NCBI RefSeq assembly: GCF_041146795.1
Contig: NC_135174.1
Location: forward strand, 22,344,878 to 22,408,877
DNA length: 64,000 nucleotides
Source of the DNA: Maylandia zebra
Lineage: Eukaryota > Chordata > Actinopteri > Cichliformes > Cichlidae
Reading direction: 5' to 3'
The position numbers were made by a program, and so were the translations under genes. Position 1 is the first letter of the stretch. Every line of letters begins with the position of its first letter. The notes under the pieces were generated by a model. The model was not told the DNA's origin. It did not search any database and saw nothing but the letters and a program-made list of their open reading frames with translations. Below are positions 13,101-23,715 of the stretch, in pieces.

Positions 13101-16100
13101 TTGCAAAAATGGCAAACGATTCCAAGGAATTGAAACAGTGGGAACCGGTTCTCAACAAGAACCGGTTTTCGATACCCATCCCTATACACAAACCAATAAA
13201 GTACATTACATTGCACTGGCTATGTCCATCTTTTATATACAGTCCATTAGGGTTATGGTGATGGATTCTGATGTCGGTGGTCGACGATAGTGACAACTTG
13301 CCAATAAAGCTGATCTTTATGTCATTTTCCCAACAAGGCACGATAATCTAAATAATCTTACAAGAGACACAAACTGAAACCAACAAGTTACTCCTGAGTC
13401 AAATTCATTGGAGATTAATTTGTTTCAGTTCTAAATGAGTTGCAATGACACTTGCATGTCCAACTTTATGCAAACAAGCATATAAAACTAAAACACTGTT
13501 TTAACAAACAATCTGACATATGGAAATGGACGGTGAGTCCTTGTTGTGTGTTGTGTAATTTTCTGATTGACTTTTATCCTTCAAGTAGGTTGAATTTACA
13601 TTAAAGTCACAAGGCCAGCTTTATCCTCTATCTCACGTAACAAATTTCTCCACATCAAGAACTGACACAGGCAGTCCTGCTAATTTATTTAAGCTTGTAG
13701 AGGGAACTAAAGCAGGGGGTTAATGTGTCTCTCCAGGCTGAGAGAGCCAGAGGACACATGCATATTAGAGGTACATCCCCCTCAGACAAAGACGATCATC
13801 TGTCTTCAGTGTATACAGTAACGCTCTGGTGGTCATAGCCGTATACACCCTACCCTCCAAACACACACACACCTCCCCAGACACAGTGGTCTAGACTTGG
13901 AGGTGAAAAATCTTCTCAAGGACACACAGAGAGAAAAGAATTAAAGACAAAGACAAAACAACACAAAGCAGGGTTTGTAACTCCTGTGTGTCTCTGCTCT
14001 GGGGAAAAAAAAAGTTTTGAAAAATAAAATGTTCCAGACAACCACAGGGTGCAGAGCAAGGACAAAAACAAAATCCTGTTTCATTGCTGCTCAGTTAAGA
14101 AAGCATTTTATCCAGGCAGTAATTAAGACAGAAAACAGAGACAGGATAAAAGAGTAAACATCCACTAGTACTTTCACAGAAGAATGGGAATGTGATTCCC
14201 CTATAATTATGAAATGACGTACAGGGACTAGTGGGGCAGGAACTCAAACACTTTACCAAACTAAGTTTCATCATGATTTTTAAAAGACTGTTAATTAATT
14301 CAGTGATAGCTGCCAGAGCAATGAATAGAGAGCTAAAAGAAATACTCTTAATGCAGTGTAACATCACTGATAACTGGTTCACATTACTATTAAAACTTAA
14401 CAACCAGTTTTCCAAAATACTGTGTTGGGAAAAACACATATATATCCATAATTAAGGAAATTATCATTACATTAAATCTAGATTTCCCAACAGGTAAATG
14501 TGGGACACAGCTTTTACTCTAGTAAACCAGCTCCCAGTTTGGGTTCAGGGGACAAAGCCTCTCTACCTTTCTGATAAAGCTAATATAAGGGCTGGATAAA
14601 TGATACCTACTTTATGCTGCTACAGACCCCATGTTAATGTGGACCTGGATTATTTACAACTCAGTATTTTTATTCTTTGGATTCTAGTGCGGTAACTTGA
14701 CAGGGTTTACAGTTCAAAATAATCCTCATTCATTTTATAAATAAATGGTACAGGTCCTTGGTTCATCCTCTGTCCAAAACAAGCAGTTTTAGCTCTTCTC
14801 CATTTAAACCATTTTTCTGCCGATTGGCTGTCACTTGCAAACAGATGGTTTGAACAACACACTTAAGATCACTAACATCATATAGAATCAAGAGCAAACT
14901 CTCCTTGTAGACCAGGTCTACAAGGAGAAACTGTGCCAAACAAAAACAAATGTTTGACTTTAGACCATGACATTTAAAGTGGTGCAAAATAGATTTGCTT
15001 TTTAGCAGACCTCAAGGATCAGATCTTTAAGGGATGCTGAAATGCTGAAAGAAATAAGAGAACTTAATTTCAAACCAACCCTATGTACTTCAAGGGTCAG
15101 TAATTCAGTCGGTTTTCATTATGTGAAGGTAGAATTTTGCACAACTTTTTAAAGTTATTAGAGAAAGAAAGCAGCTGATTCGGAGGAGGTCAGGCAGGGA
15201 CTTTTATCAGGTTTGACTGAATTTTAAAGTCACACCAGCACCACCTGCCCTACTCATCATGAGAGTTAAGAGTTTCTCGACTCTGATTAAATACAAAGCA
15301 AGCTGAAAGATAACTATCTAGCTATCAGAACACAAGGAGATGACTTTAAAGGTCAGTCAAATTTAAATCTGGTTTAAGTGTTTTTCAGGGGCGGAGGGGG
15401 TTCCATGGACCAATTCCTGAAACCTTTTGATCACATCTTTTTGGCACCAGAATTGGCCCAACCAGTGGAGGTAAACAGGTGCCAACAAAGGATCTGGTTC
15501 TGCTGGAAGATTACTCTTCCAACTTTAATAATAATGATTGAAATATTATGGATGGATGCTTAGTAAATGAAATTATATTGGGACAAAGAGTGGTTGAGTT
15601 TCTGATGCACATACAAGTGACTTTATTTACATCCATCTGGTCAAGTGGACGTACCTATGTGCATCCAGTTCCACAATAAATTAGATTAGATAATTATAAA
15701 ACAAGACATATTTCAGACTTTCATGCTTTAAACCCCAGATGAGCTCAGCTTGGAAAGGACATCAACTGGCTCGGACAAAGAATGTGAGTGTACTCTTACC
15801 TGTATGTCCTGCAGCAGCTCTTGTTTTCTGCGCCGGATGCTCTCCAGCTCCTGACGCTCCTCTGGACTCAGGTCATCAGGCACTGAGGACAGAAGTATAC
15901 GCAACACTAAATAAGAGACCAAATACTCTCCCTCAGATAGAGAAGAAATACAAATGTGAAAATCCCCTCTGGAATCAAACTGAAATTAAACAAAAACTAC
16001 AAGAAAACCATACACACAAATGAAGAACAGAGATCTGAAATTCCCACTGCTCAGGGTCACTATGGCAACACAATCTTTGATCCGTCATATACCCACCACA

Positions 16101-19100
16101 CCACCCCACCACCACCCAAAATTCAGTCCTGAACTAGAGGAAGAAAGAAAACCTCTCTGTCTTATATAAACACACAAACACACACAATCATTTTCATATC
16201 TTAGTGACGACATCTCAGTGACATAATGCTTTCCCTAGCTGCTGACCCTAACCATCAAAAATGAATGCCTAACTCTAACCCAAAACTTAACCATAACCTA
16301 ACTTTAACTTTGACACTAAAACCACATTTTGAGCCTCAAAAATGCCTTCAGACTCATGGGACAGGCAATTTGTCCCCATAAGTATAGTAGCATGCCAATC
16401 TTCTGTCCTCACATGTATACACACACGCACTCACTCACGCACACACACACTCTTGGTGAGGTTATATTACTGCAGTGGTTGAGAAACTTTTTCTGGCATG
16501 TCCCTTTCAGAGGTCAAAAAAGCCCAAGCACCATAGTTGTTACCAGCAAAAGGGAATAAAAAGTGAAATTAAGATCAACATGATAACATCGGTAGTAACT
16601 TTGTCCCAAACCATATTCTTCCTCTGGTCATCCACACAAGTAAAAACAAAAAAATAAAAAAACAATAATACTATTTGCTATTTACTACAAGATAATAAGA
16701 GACTATAGTGTGAATGATTTATTCACATGAGCTCAGTACTTAAATCTCAGCATGTATTTAAATTACAAAAACTGCACCAACACTCACAGCTCCTGGATAA
16801 TTAATCTTAATAACTGATGATTCTTGCTTTTAAGGAAGGCCTTGGTGAACTTTAGAGAAAACTCTGCACTGACAGGTATAACAGCAAATTAAAACAGAAA
16901 AAAAAACCCTAAAACAAAACAAAAACCAAGTGTGTATTAATAATGTAATTATGAAAGCACAACTATACACAACTAGAGGAAAGAATTTTAATGTTGGTCT
17001 GGTTTGATTAATTCTGTGATCACACCTTTCCCAAGGAGCCTTTATGACACTGTGATGAGTCTGTATGATGTATGTGTACTTCCTAAATTTTATAATCTGA
17101 CACATACAATCCATATCATAATAATAAAAACTGAAACTAATAGAAGACAAAATAAAGTAAAACAATAGATCTATCAGATCAGATTTCATGTACTATCATG
17201 AACTTTATAACATGAGCTGAAGGTTTGTTTGTTTTTGGTCTATAAAGAAAAGAAAAAAAAACAGTCAGACCTCACATACAAACCTCAAAGAAAACATCTG
17301 ATGACTAACAGTTGGCACATTAGACTTGATATATTAGTGTACCTATCAAAGTTGAATGGTGTTCCTCCTTATGAGAAACACCCCAACCGTACATGAACGA
17401 ATGTGTACGCTGATAGAAGGGAGGTTCATGTACCCACAGACACCCAATATATCTGCAGAACAACGATAACACAGGAACAGACAAGAGCTGCTGATACACG
17501 TACTTGTGGTTTTTCTTAAGAAAGCTTGAGTGGAAAGAAAAGGAAAGAAAAAAAAAGTGTAAAAACAACACATCGGGTTGGCTCAGGACAGGATTTTGTA
17601 GGTTCGCTATGATTATAATGTTATCTTTTTTTGACAGAAATCTCAATTTCCTGTTAATTTTGAGCATTGTTTAAACAAAAACTTCCATTTTGATTGAACA
17701 AACGAATCCCCAGATAAGAAACCTGGTTGAAAATATATGAACATTTTCATGATTTTCCTCTGGGACTCAGGCTCAGGGACCACAGCACCATTGTGCTGAT
17801 GTGGAATATTTCTTGTTTCACACATACATATTTGCACACAGCTCACCTCTACATTGTCAATTGTGAATCTTCCTCTTGTCTGTGCTTCACAATGAAACTA
17901 CTGTATGAAATGCTCTAACCTAAGAAAAAGTGGAAGAAAGGTCACAATTGACGTTGAAAAACAAGCAGCCAGAGAGGACAAATCACGCTGTGCTGCTGCT
18001 GTCTGTCGGCCTCATTAGAGAAGTCCTGCTGAGAGATTCAAGTCAACTGTTCACTTCACTTTGCCATTGTGACCATGTTACTGAGTGTCAACCTCTGCAG
18101 AAACATTTATCAAATGTTTAACACATAAGGTACTCTAGGCTCGTGTTAGTATGTTGTACAATATAACTAAAATACAAATTGTTAATCAGGGAGTTTTTAC
18201 AACTTCTTGGAGTCTAAACGTTTTCACAGCCTTTTGGGATGCCCACCACTTTAAAGACTGGCGTGTGAAGGTTAGCTTTGAAAACCAAACTTGCTTTTTT
18301 TCTTATTTTCTGATCGGTGGTAAGGTTGGCTTGAACAGGAAAGGAAGCTAGCTCCCTGCAAAGGTGTACAAGAAACTGATCAAAGAACAAAAAATAGAAA
18401 CAGACAGTGGCTGCACTTAACAGCTTCCCTTGTTTTTAATTGCTTGGGCTCCCCTAACTCTGAGGGCTTCTCTATTACAACTTCTGTCCTTTAAACGACA
18501 GGACCGAAACAGGCAACAAAATCCAGAAGTAGCCCAGAGACTACTTGTTCCACATATTTTTCACACTGCCCCCTGGTGACAGCACACAGGTACAACATGT
18601 AGCTGTTTTATATACGGTAGGCTGTGCGTAGGACATCATGACATAACATCAGACACATAGTTTTGACTGTATTTGTGAGGGGCAGCCAATCTGCAGAGAG
18701 ATGGCTTAAAGAGTGGGGGGGGTTACGTGGCTTTGTGATGGCTGTACTGGAGTAATGTTTACTTTGGGTTCCTTCGCTTCTTTTACAGTATCGTTCAACT
18801 TCACAGTGGCACACATAGTTTACTGGTCTCAAACCTGCTAGTCAGTAGCACACTGTATTATTTTTTTAGCGGTTGATAAACAGCTTGTAGGTGCACTGCC
18901 TCTTTCAGGTGGTAGATGCACATTACTAACAGACACTGGTAAATTAAGAGAAAATATTTTTTTCGCTTAACATCTTAATGAGTAAAGCTTAACAACTTTA
19001 TACAAGATGTAATCTAGCTGAGGACAAATCTTACAGATCATTTCTATATTATCAGTTAATACCAGACTGGACTATGAAATGTAAGTAAATTCTCACCAAA

Positions 19101-22100
19101 AGTTCTCATAGAAAACAAAAGTATGACAATCTAAGCAAACTTGTAATTACAGTACGTTTTTGTCAAACCATTTAAAAGACTTGGGACCTCCAGACATCTG
19201 TGATTCTGTCAAAATCCAAAAATGGCACCGAAGGATTTAATATAATTTGTATTTGTCAGACTTATAAACAGTGATGAACTGGCTAGTCACGCACACCCCT
19301 GACCCACAAAAGGAGGTTTAAGTAGGCTGCAGCAGCTCTTATTATAAACCTGAGGGCATAAACAACAAACTATGTGAGTATCGAGTCAGTGAAACTGGCA
19401 TTCACACTGACTTCCCCTCTATGCTAAGAGAGGAAATAAAACAAACGATTTATGACAGCTTGTGAAAGAAAATATCGTCCTTTTCTCAAACTGACACACA
19501 CACGCACACACACACGCACACACAGACACACACACAGACACACACACACAGTCTGGCATAAATACCAAGACACCTCATCTCACTCTGCAAACCAGCTGCT
19601 CTGCATAGTCTCAAGGGCACTGAGTGTGTATTAGTGTCTCTGCTAGGACCAGCTGCTTGGCACATCCAACCATCAAACCTAGGCCTAAAGTTTGCTCTAT
19701 AACCTGCTTCCACCGTCTGCACCACATCACATCCTCCTGAAGCAGAGAGACAAAAAAACCGCATCAGTCAAGCTACAGTTAGCATCTGTTCTGGTTTCCG
19801 TTCTCAAAAAGTTTCACAAGAGGACATGCACTCATTCAGGATAACTGAACACCTACACATTTGCGTCATAATTCTAATACTCATACCCAAGAAAGCTTCT
19901 GTCTGCCGAGAGACGCCACCGGCAGCAAGAATGGTCCCAGTACAACCAGCTCAGGCCAGTTTATAGCTCTGAAGTCCACACAGCTTTAGGTTTATCATCA
20001 CTTCCAGTAAAAGAAAAAGCGTGTTTCTTTCAAATAAACCAGCTTTGACCAAACTTTCCAATCCCTAACCCAAATCCTGTGGTCCTCCAGTCTAACCTCT
20101 GTAGTCCTTATAACCTCATTCCAGCAAAGGAGGGAGGGCAGCAAATGAGGATAAGGACAAATGTGTGTTTAAGAGGGGGGGAAACCCTTGAACTCTCATC
20201 TCTCTCCCCCTCCTCTTCCTTCTGTCCATCTTGACTCCTCCCTTGCTCATTTACTCCATCAATGAACGGACTCCCCCACGTGGAGACTGGGGACCAGGAG
20301 GAAATTTTTAAAAAAGGATGGGGGGTACAGCTTCACATGAGCAAGGACATTGTTTGCCTTCCAGCCCAATGAAGCAGTTTTAGCCAGTAAAAAACAAACA
20401 AGCAAGCATTTCAAACTCTCTTTCAAAGACTGTATTAAGCTTATTTGCTGTTTATTTAGTGTCTTTGACCTCCAGAAAGCAGTTTTCCTTTCATCCACAG
20501 CCACTGAATCAGCTGACTGAGCTGCAACATTCTTGCTTTAACTTGCACAAAAGCGATGAATGAGTGATTCCCATAAAGAGGCAAATTAAAATCCCTAAAA
20601 TATTCCTTAAAAAAAGGAAAAGGTTGCTGGATGGTGGGGCTCATGACAGCTTGACAAGCAGGAAGACTAGACAAAATATAATCACAACTAACCACGGCTC
20701 CACTGCTTAAAGAAAATAAGAGAAAATGTCAAAAGGTACCACTGCAAAAGGAACCTGGACAGTATAATCTGTTGGGAGATGTTAGCTAATGTTACAAAGG
20801 CACCTTCGAAACAAAGACCTCTCCTGAAATAAACCCCAGATAGAAAGACTTCTTGTTTCACTCTGTCAAAAAAAAGTGTGGGAGGCAAAGAGGATGACAG
20901 AATCTATAAATATACTGTGTTTTAATGGTTAACACGGAAATGTATAGATCTTTGTTAAGTGATGCAACTCAGGCTCCATGCAGTTAATACCACGTGTAGC
21001 CATGAACCGAAGGCCTGTTCAGAGCTGGAAATAACCCTTGTGCGTCTCCAAAACAAAGCCATACCAAAATATATGGTAAAGCAATGAGAAGGCTGACTCA
21101 CTTCTCCTGGGGATGGAAAATGCAGCCAATATCAAAAACAACAGTTTATTCTTCTTTCTCTGCTCATCACATGTGTTTGCCACCAGAAAGTACCATGACC
21201 CAGGACCTAAGGCAAAGCAGTTTGGTTACGACAAGAAAAATATCTGTACTTTGAGCTCTCAGCGTCTCGTAATGCTCACAAGGCAGTAATTGTCTGTTTC
21301 AGTGTTCACAAGCCCATAATTGTCCATTTCAAGGATAACTGGCTCAACAGTAAGGATATAATCCTCCCTGGTTGCATTTGTACAGCCTTAAGACTAAGTC
21401 CAATAAGCAATGAGGCTAAAACCGATAAAATGAGAAAAGAACATGAGGGGGAACACGATGTGCCCCGGAGAAGAAATACTTAAATTACAGAGAAATAAAG
21501 TGCGGGCATTATAAAATGTCAGCTGCAGTGCACAGAAAGTGGAAGAAACACACTACTAAAATGATGCTCCAAAGTAAGGTGAAATAAAGCTTTTAATGCA
21601 GTTCATATTACAGGAAGTTCATTTTGATAGCTTTCCCTTGCTCTTATGAACATTAAGCCATCTATTTTTCAGAATAAGGTGGGGCACCATCCTGTATGAG
21701 ATTCTGTATGTATCCTGTCTGTCATTTTCACAGGAAACAGCAGCGGTGCTGCGAAGACGCTGATTTATAATCCAAATTCATAACTATACGTGTGCGTGTG
21801 TTTACAGCCTCCTGTGTTGTTGACAACTCTTTGCAGTTTTGAGTGCAGTTCATTCACTTCCGAACCAATAAATGGTTGCATTGATTGTATTTATAGACTC
21901 ATCTGGTGCTGCACAATAAGTATAGCCCCCCAGAAGGTCTGGCACCGACCCAGATTAATAATAATAGATCTCTTGTGCCAGTTAATAAAGACTGCCAAAG
22001 AGCATTAATAAGTCAGACACATGAGGACTTGTTGCTTTCGCTCTGAGTACAGGATATTAAATGCCAAAACACATACTAAAAAAGTACCTGCTACTGGAGC

Positions 22101-22242
22101 GAGCTCGCCTCGCTTACCTATCCATAACTATGCACAAAGTTATGCTAGTGCGCTAGCTATCCGTGTTAGCCTCTAGGTTAACGCTGTTTAACTAAACCGC
22201 GTCAGGTAACTTACCAACTTCGTCTTCCATTTCCAGAACCAT
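2310..22242 (-). CDS. cyth1: Cytohesin-1 (Arf guanine-nucleotide exchange factor), whole gene span
   Basis: Thirteen coding exons on the minus strand join in frame to 1200 coding bases (1203 with the microexon), giving 399 or 400 residues; human cytohesin-1 has about 398. Order: short N-terminus, coiled coil (about 15-65), Sec7 domain (about 70-245) with [12 protein letters not shown] and the glutamic finger at E159, PH domain (about 265-382), then a basic tail with RKKK at 389-392. Sec7 promotes GDP release from Arf GTPases; the PH domain binds phosphoinositides and recruits the protein to the plasma membrane. [25 protein letters not shown] and the tail KKKVSS match cytohesin-1 better than cytohesins 2-4. 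The start MVLEMEDEV at 22242 sits in a good context (A at -3, G at +4); an in-frame ATG at 22230 would remove four residues. The last residues (SSLKGL) differ from human (SSTKRH). Family assignment is from remembered homologues, not a search; the a/b fish paralogue is not resolved. Confidence 0.96.
2480..2634 (-). CDS. cyth1: cyth1 coding exon 12 (PH domain)
   Basis: It encodes [20 protein letters not shown] and [19 protein letters not shown], ending [10 protein letters not shown] and AA of a split lysine codon. It covers the later PH strands and most of the C-terminal helix. Confidence 0.97.
3425..3545 (+). repeat. Dispersed repeat with GGGTCGCCACAGCGG core
   Basis: It lies in the intron between cyth1 exons 11 and 12. 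The core GGGTCGCCACAGCGGTTAG, a TTTGATTTGGCA stretch and GATGCTGTTCCTGACGCAAA recur in diverged form at 22555-22690, and inverted at 52620-52792, so this is a family of interspersed copies. Confidence 0.6.
3630..3701 (-). CDS. cyth1: cyth1 coding exon 11 (PH domain)
   Basis: It encodes exactly 24 codons, [20 protein letters not shown] then SKKP, in phase 0 at both ends, with an AAG acceptor and GTAAAC donor. Confidence 0.96.
3795..3871 (-). CDS. cyth1: cyth1 coding exon 10 (PH domain)
   Basis: It encodes [20 protein letters not shown] then FEYTT, with the basic KTWKRRW phosphoinositide-binding strand pair. Donor is GTGAGT. Confidence 0.97.
4257..4259 (-). CDS. cyth1: cyth1 3-base microexon (adds one PH-domain glycine)
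   Basis: On the minus strand the sequence reads TTGACTTCAG, then GAG, then GTATGTATCC: a good acceptor, three exonic bases and a good donor. Exon 8 ends in G and exon 10 begins GT GGA. Skipping gives GGT GGA (Gly-Gly); inclusion gives GGA GGT GGA (Gly-Gly-Gly). Mammalian cytohesins are known to have the same diglycine/triglycine variants, which change PH-domain lipid preference (triglycine binds PI(4,5)P2 and PIP3, diglycine prefers PIP3). Its position inside the correct intron makes chance unlikely. Confidence 0.85.
4435..4546 (-). CDS. cyth1: cyth1 coding exon 8 (Sec7-PH linker, PH start)
   Basis: It encodes [20 protein letters not shown] and [17 protein letters not shown] and ends with a single G of a glycine codon before a GTATGT donor. 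It includes the autoinhibitory linker region and the first PH strand. Confidence 0.97.
5546..5694 (-). CDS. cyth1: cyth1 coding exon 7 (Sec7 motif 2)
   Basis: It encodes [20 protein letters not shown] then [20 protein letters not shown] and GDLPEDLLR. This is the second conserved Sec7 motif, which together with motif 1 forms the Arf-binding groove. Donor is GTGAGT. Confidence 0.97.
6684..6877 (-). CDS. cyth1: cyth1 coding exon 6 (Sec7 catalytic exon)
   Basis: The 64 full codons include [19 protein letters not shown] and [19 protein letters not shown]. This holds Sec7 motif 1 and the glutamic-finger residue (E159 in this protein) that enters the Arf nucleotide site. Donor is GTACGT. Confidence 0.97.
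7082..7133 (+). repeat. (AAT)n microsatellite
   Basis: About 17 uninterrupted copies of a TAA/AAT triplet in the intron between cyth1 exons 5 and 6. Confidence 0.95.
7316..7434 (-). CDS. cyth1: cyth1 coding exon 5 (Sec7)
   Basis: It encodes [20 protein letters not shown] and [19 protein letters not shown], part of the Sec7 helical bundle. The arginine codon AG|A is split over the next intron. Donor is GTAAGC. Confidence 0.97.
7713..7765 (+). repeat. (AAAC)n microsatellite
   Basis: About 13 copies of AAAC/CAAA in the intron between cyth1 exons 4 and 5. The reading frames across it are artefacts of the repeat. Confidence 0.95.
7998..8064 (-). CDS. cyth1: cyth1 coding exon 4 (linker to Sec7)
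   Basis: It encodes [19 protein letters not shown] then PAK, the conserved linker and first Sec7 helix. Acceptor is TAG before 8064 and donor GTAAAT after 7998. Confidence 0.96.
8520..9540 (+). pseudogene. Decayed non-LTR retrotransposon (reverse transcriptase C-terminal part)
   Basis: It is inserted in cyth1 intron 3, opposite to the gene. Broken frames read [15 protein letters not shown] (about 8816-8862), [20 protein letters not shown] then [16 protein letters not shown] (about 8976-9100), and a 113-codon frame 9192-9533 containing [30 protein letters not shown] and [13 protein letters not shown]. The RLCKD..ETMQHIT..C-like block is the cysteine/histidine C-terminal motif of RT proteins of R2/R4-type LINEs, as I remember them from fish genomes. 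Frameshifts and a deletion between the blocks show it is dead. The exact clade is inferred, and the left boundary is not clear. Confidence 0.8.
10066..10130 (-). CDS. cyth1: cyth1 coding exon 3 (coiled coil)
   Basis: It encodes [17 protein letters not shown] then LTEE and AG of an arginine codon. The segment is nearly identical to the human cytohesin-1 coiled coil and is the strongest paralogue marker. It has a CAG acceptor and a GTAAAC donor. Confidence 0.95.
11225..11590 (+). repeat. LINE-like 3' region fragment
   Basis: It contains AGTAGAATGGGAGG, GCTTTTTGATAAAGACATGA and CAGCTGACCCTGAACCATCT. The AGAATGGGAGG and CCTTCAGC-type words recur at 53590-53960, so both are pieces of one family. 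Confidence 0.6.
11740..13184 (+). mobile_element. Non-autonomous hAT element with perfect 8-bp target duplication
   Basis: The element begins TAGGGATGGGTATTGATAAG and ends with the near-inverse GATACCCATCCCTA. It is flanked on both sides by TACACAAA (11732-11739 and 13185-13192), the 8-bp duplication expected of hAT transposases. The ends are rich in CGATT/TATCGAT motifs. No transposase frame was seen in the 1445 bases. It lies in cyth1 intron 2. Confidence 0.85.
14515..14650 (+). repeat. LINE-like 3' region fragment
   Basis: AACCAGCTCCCAGTTTGGGT, a TCTCTACCTTTCTGATAAAGC segment and GGGCTGGATAAATGA match the family seen at 11225-11590 and 53590-53960. Confidence 0.55.
14900..14928. repeat. 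Perfect 14-bp inverted repeat with 1-base spacer
   Basis: TCTCCTTGTAGACC, one A, then GGTCTACAAGGAGA. It lies in cyth1 intron 2 with no recognised element around it. Confidence 0.9.
15800..15882 (-). CDS. cyth1: cyth1 coding exon 2 (coiled-coil start)
   Basis: It encodes [18 protein letters not shown] and KQELLQDIQ, the conserved beginning of the cytohesin coiled coil. Acceptor is CAG before 15882 and donor GTAAGA after 15800; phases are 1 in and 0 out. Confidence 0.95.
15883..22214 (-). other. cyth1 intron 1 (6.3 kb)
   Basis: No coding exon, RNA gene or intact element was recognised between the donor at 22214 and the acceptor at 15883. It contains short CA-rich stretches at about 16422-16453 and 19495-19550 and AT-rich unique sequence. 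Regulatory elements may be present but cannot be called from one sequence. Confidence 0.6.
19495..19551 (+). repeat. Interrupted (CA)n microsatellite
   Basis: A run of CACACA with G interruptions in cyth1 intron 1. Confidence 0.9.
22215..22242 (-). CDS. cyth1: cyth1 coding exon 1 (start codon)
   Basis: It encodes MVLEMEDEV plus the first base of the next valine codon, followed by a GTAAG donor at 22214. The next exon starts TG CCT GAT, giving VPDD as expected. Upstream sequence to about 22300 is probably 5' UTR. Confidence 0.85.
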
Positions 22243-22455
22243 GTTCCACTGTTGGTCAGCGCTGTCCCCAGGAAACCACGCTAAAGGTGACACTTTTTAA
22301 GTAACTTTAAAGCCCAAATGAGTGGCTATAGTGTGTCTAGTTTTTCAGTCAGTTACCGTTAGACTGGCAGTTGATGACAACTGACTACGAAGAGACAGCC
22401 GGTGTCTGGCAGGATGATGGGGGGCGTGGCTTAAGCGGCAACAGCCAATCAAAGA
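22243..22455 (-). promoter_or_regulatory. Probable cyth1 promoter and 5' UTR region
   Basis: It lies directly upstream of the cyth1 start. It holds an inverted CCAAT box (ATTGG on the minus strand, at about 22445-22450) and a GGGGCGTGG GC/KLF-type box near 22420-22432; no TATA box is obvious. The transcription start is not defined, and a non-coding first exon further upstream is possible. Confidence 0.4.
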
Positions 22456-22554
22456 CCTATCTATGTGTCTATCTGTCTGTCTGTCTTCAGAAATTAAAAA
22501 TAAAAATAGGTATGGGTTATTGTATTCATATCCTTTATACTTCATATCCTTTAC

Positions 22555-22690
22555 TTTCTGGTGCTCACTTACGCAGAAGGGGTCGCCAAGGGAGTTTTTA
22601 CACCGGATGTCTTTTCTTACGCAAACTCAAAGGATCTGTGTCTCCTCCCGGGATCACTTCGTGGAGCTGCTGGTTATCAGGTAAATCTAC
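22555..22690 (+). repeat. Dispersed repeat, same family as 3425-3545
   Basis: GAAGGGGTCGCCAAGGGAG, an ACCGGATGTCTTTTCTTACGC segment and GATCTGTGTCTCCTCCCGGG parallel the copy at 3425-3545 in order and orientation. Confidence 0.6.
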
Positions 22691-22846
22691 ACTGTGAAAA
22701 TATAAATTCACAAGCAGACAATTTCTTTATTTCATTTAGGTATACAACTATAGAGGCCTCAACTATAGTATACAGTGTATAGAATAGGATATATGTTTGT
22801 GTATGTACTGCATAGTATATATGCATATGCATATACTATATGCATA

Positions 22847-23715
22847 GTATACACACACTTATGAACTTCATTAGGTACACCTTGCTAGTACTGGGAATGT
22901 TGGCCAGAGACTTTGGTCCATAGTGACATGATAGCATCAGATTTGTTGGTTCTATGTCCTTCATGTGACTCCAGTTCCATAACATCCTAAATGTGCTCTA
23001 TTCGACTGAGATCTGGTGAATGTGGAGGTCATTTGAGTACAGTGACCACATTGTCACGTTCAAAAAACCTAACTAAGCTTTTTTGATGAGTTACGTTATC
23101 CCGTTGCAAGCAGCCATCAGAAGATTGGTCATTGTGGTCATAAAGGTACTCGGGTAGATTGTTGTGTTTCATTGATGGTGAGTTGGTACTAAGGGGCCCA
23201 AAGTGTGCAAAGAAAATATCTCTCACATCATTATATTTTGCTTAAGGGACATTCTGACCCTGCCATCCAAATGTCCGAGCAGAAATCATTACTCATCAGA
23301 CCAGGCAACATTTTTGCAATCTTCTGCTGTCAAAATGTGGTGATTCTGTGTGAATTGTAGCCTCAATTTCCTGTTATTAGCTGACAGCAGTGGCAAATGG
23401 TGGTATCTTCTACTGACGTAGCCCATCTGCTTCAAGGTTTCCGGTGCTGTGTGTTCAGAGATGGTCTTGTCTATACCTTGGTTGTAACAACTTGTTAAGT
23501 AAGTTATACCGTTGCCCTCCTATCAGAGCAATGGTTTAAGGTTTCCCCCCCAAACCTCAGACCTCAGCAAGAAATTTGCCCATTTTTTCTCCAGAGAACT
23601 GTGGCTCACAGGATAATTTCTCTTTTTCTCTGCAAATCCTAGAGATTATTATGCTAGAAAATCCTAGCAGATGAGATCTTTCTGAATTATGCAGACCAGC
23701 ATATCTGACTCCAAC
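22847..23715 (-). mobile_element. Decayed Tc1/mariner-type transposon
   Basis: The terminal stretch TTAGGTACACCTTGCTAGTA and internal words GGTACTAAGGGGCCCAAAGT and CCATCTGCTTCAAGGTTTCC are the reverse of features in the copy at 31542-32490 (CTAGCAAAGTG near its right end; GGACCCCTTAGTATCAACTG inside). The transposase region is full of stops, and the inner end near 23715 is truncated. This is a common fish Tc1-like family. Confidence 0.75.
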
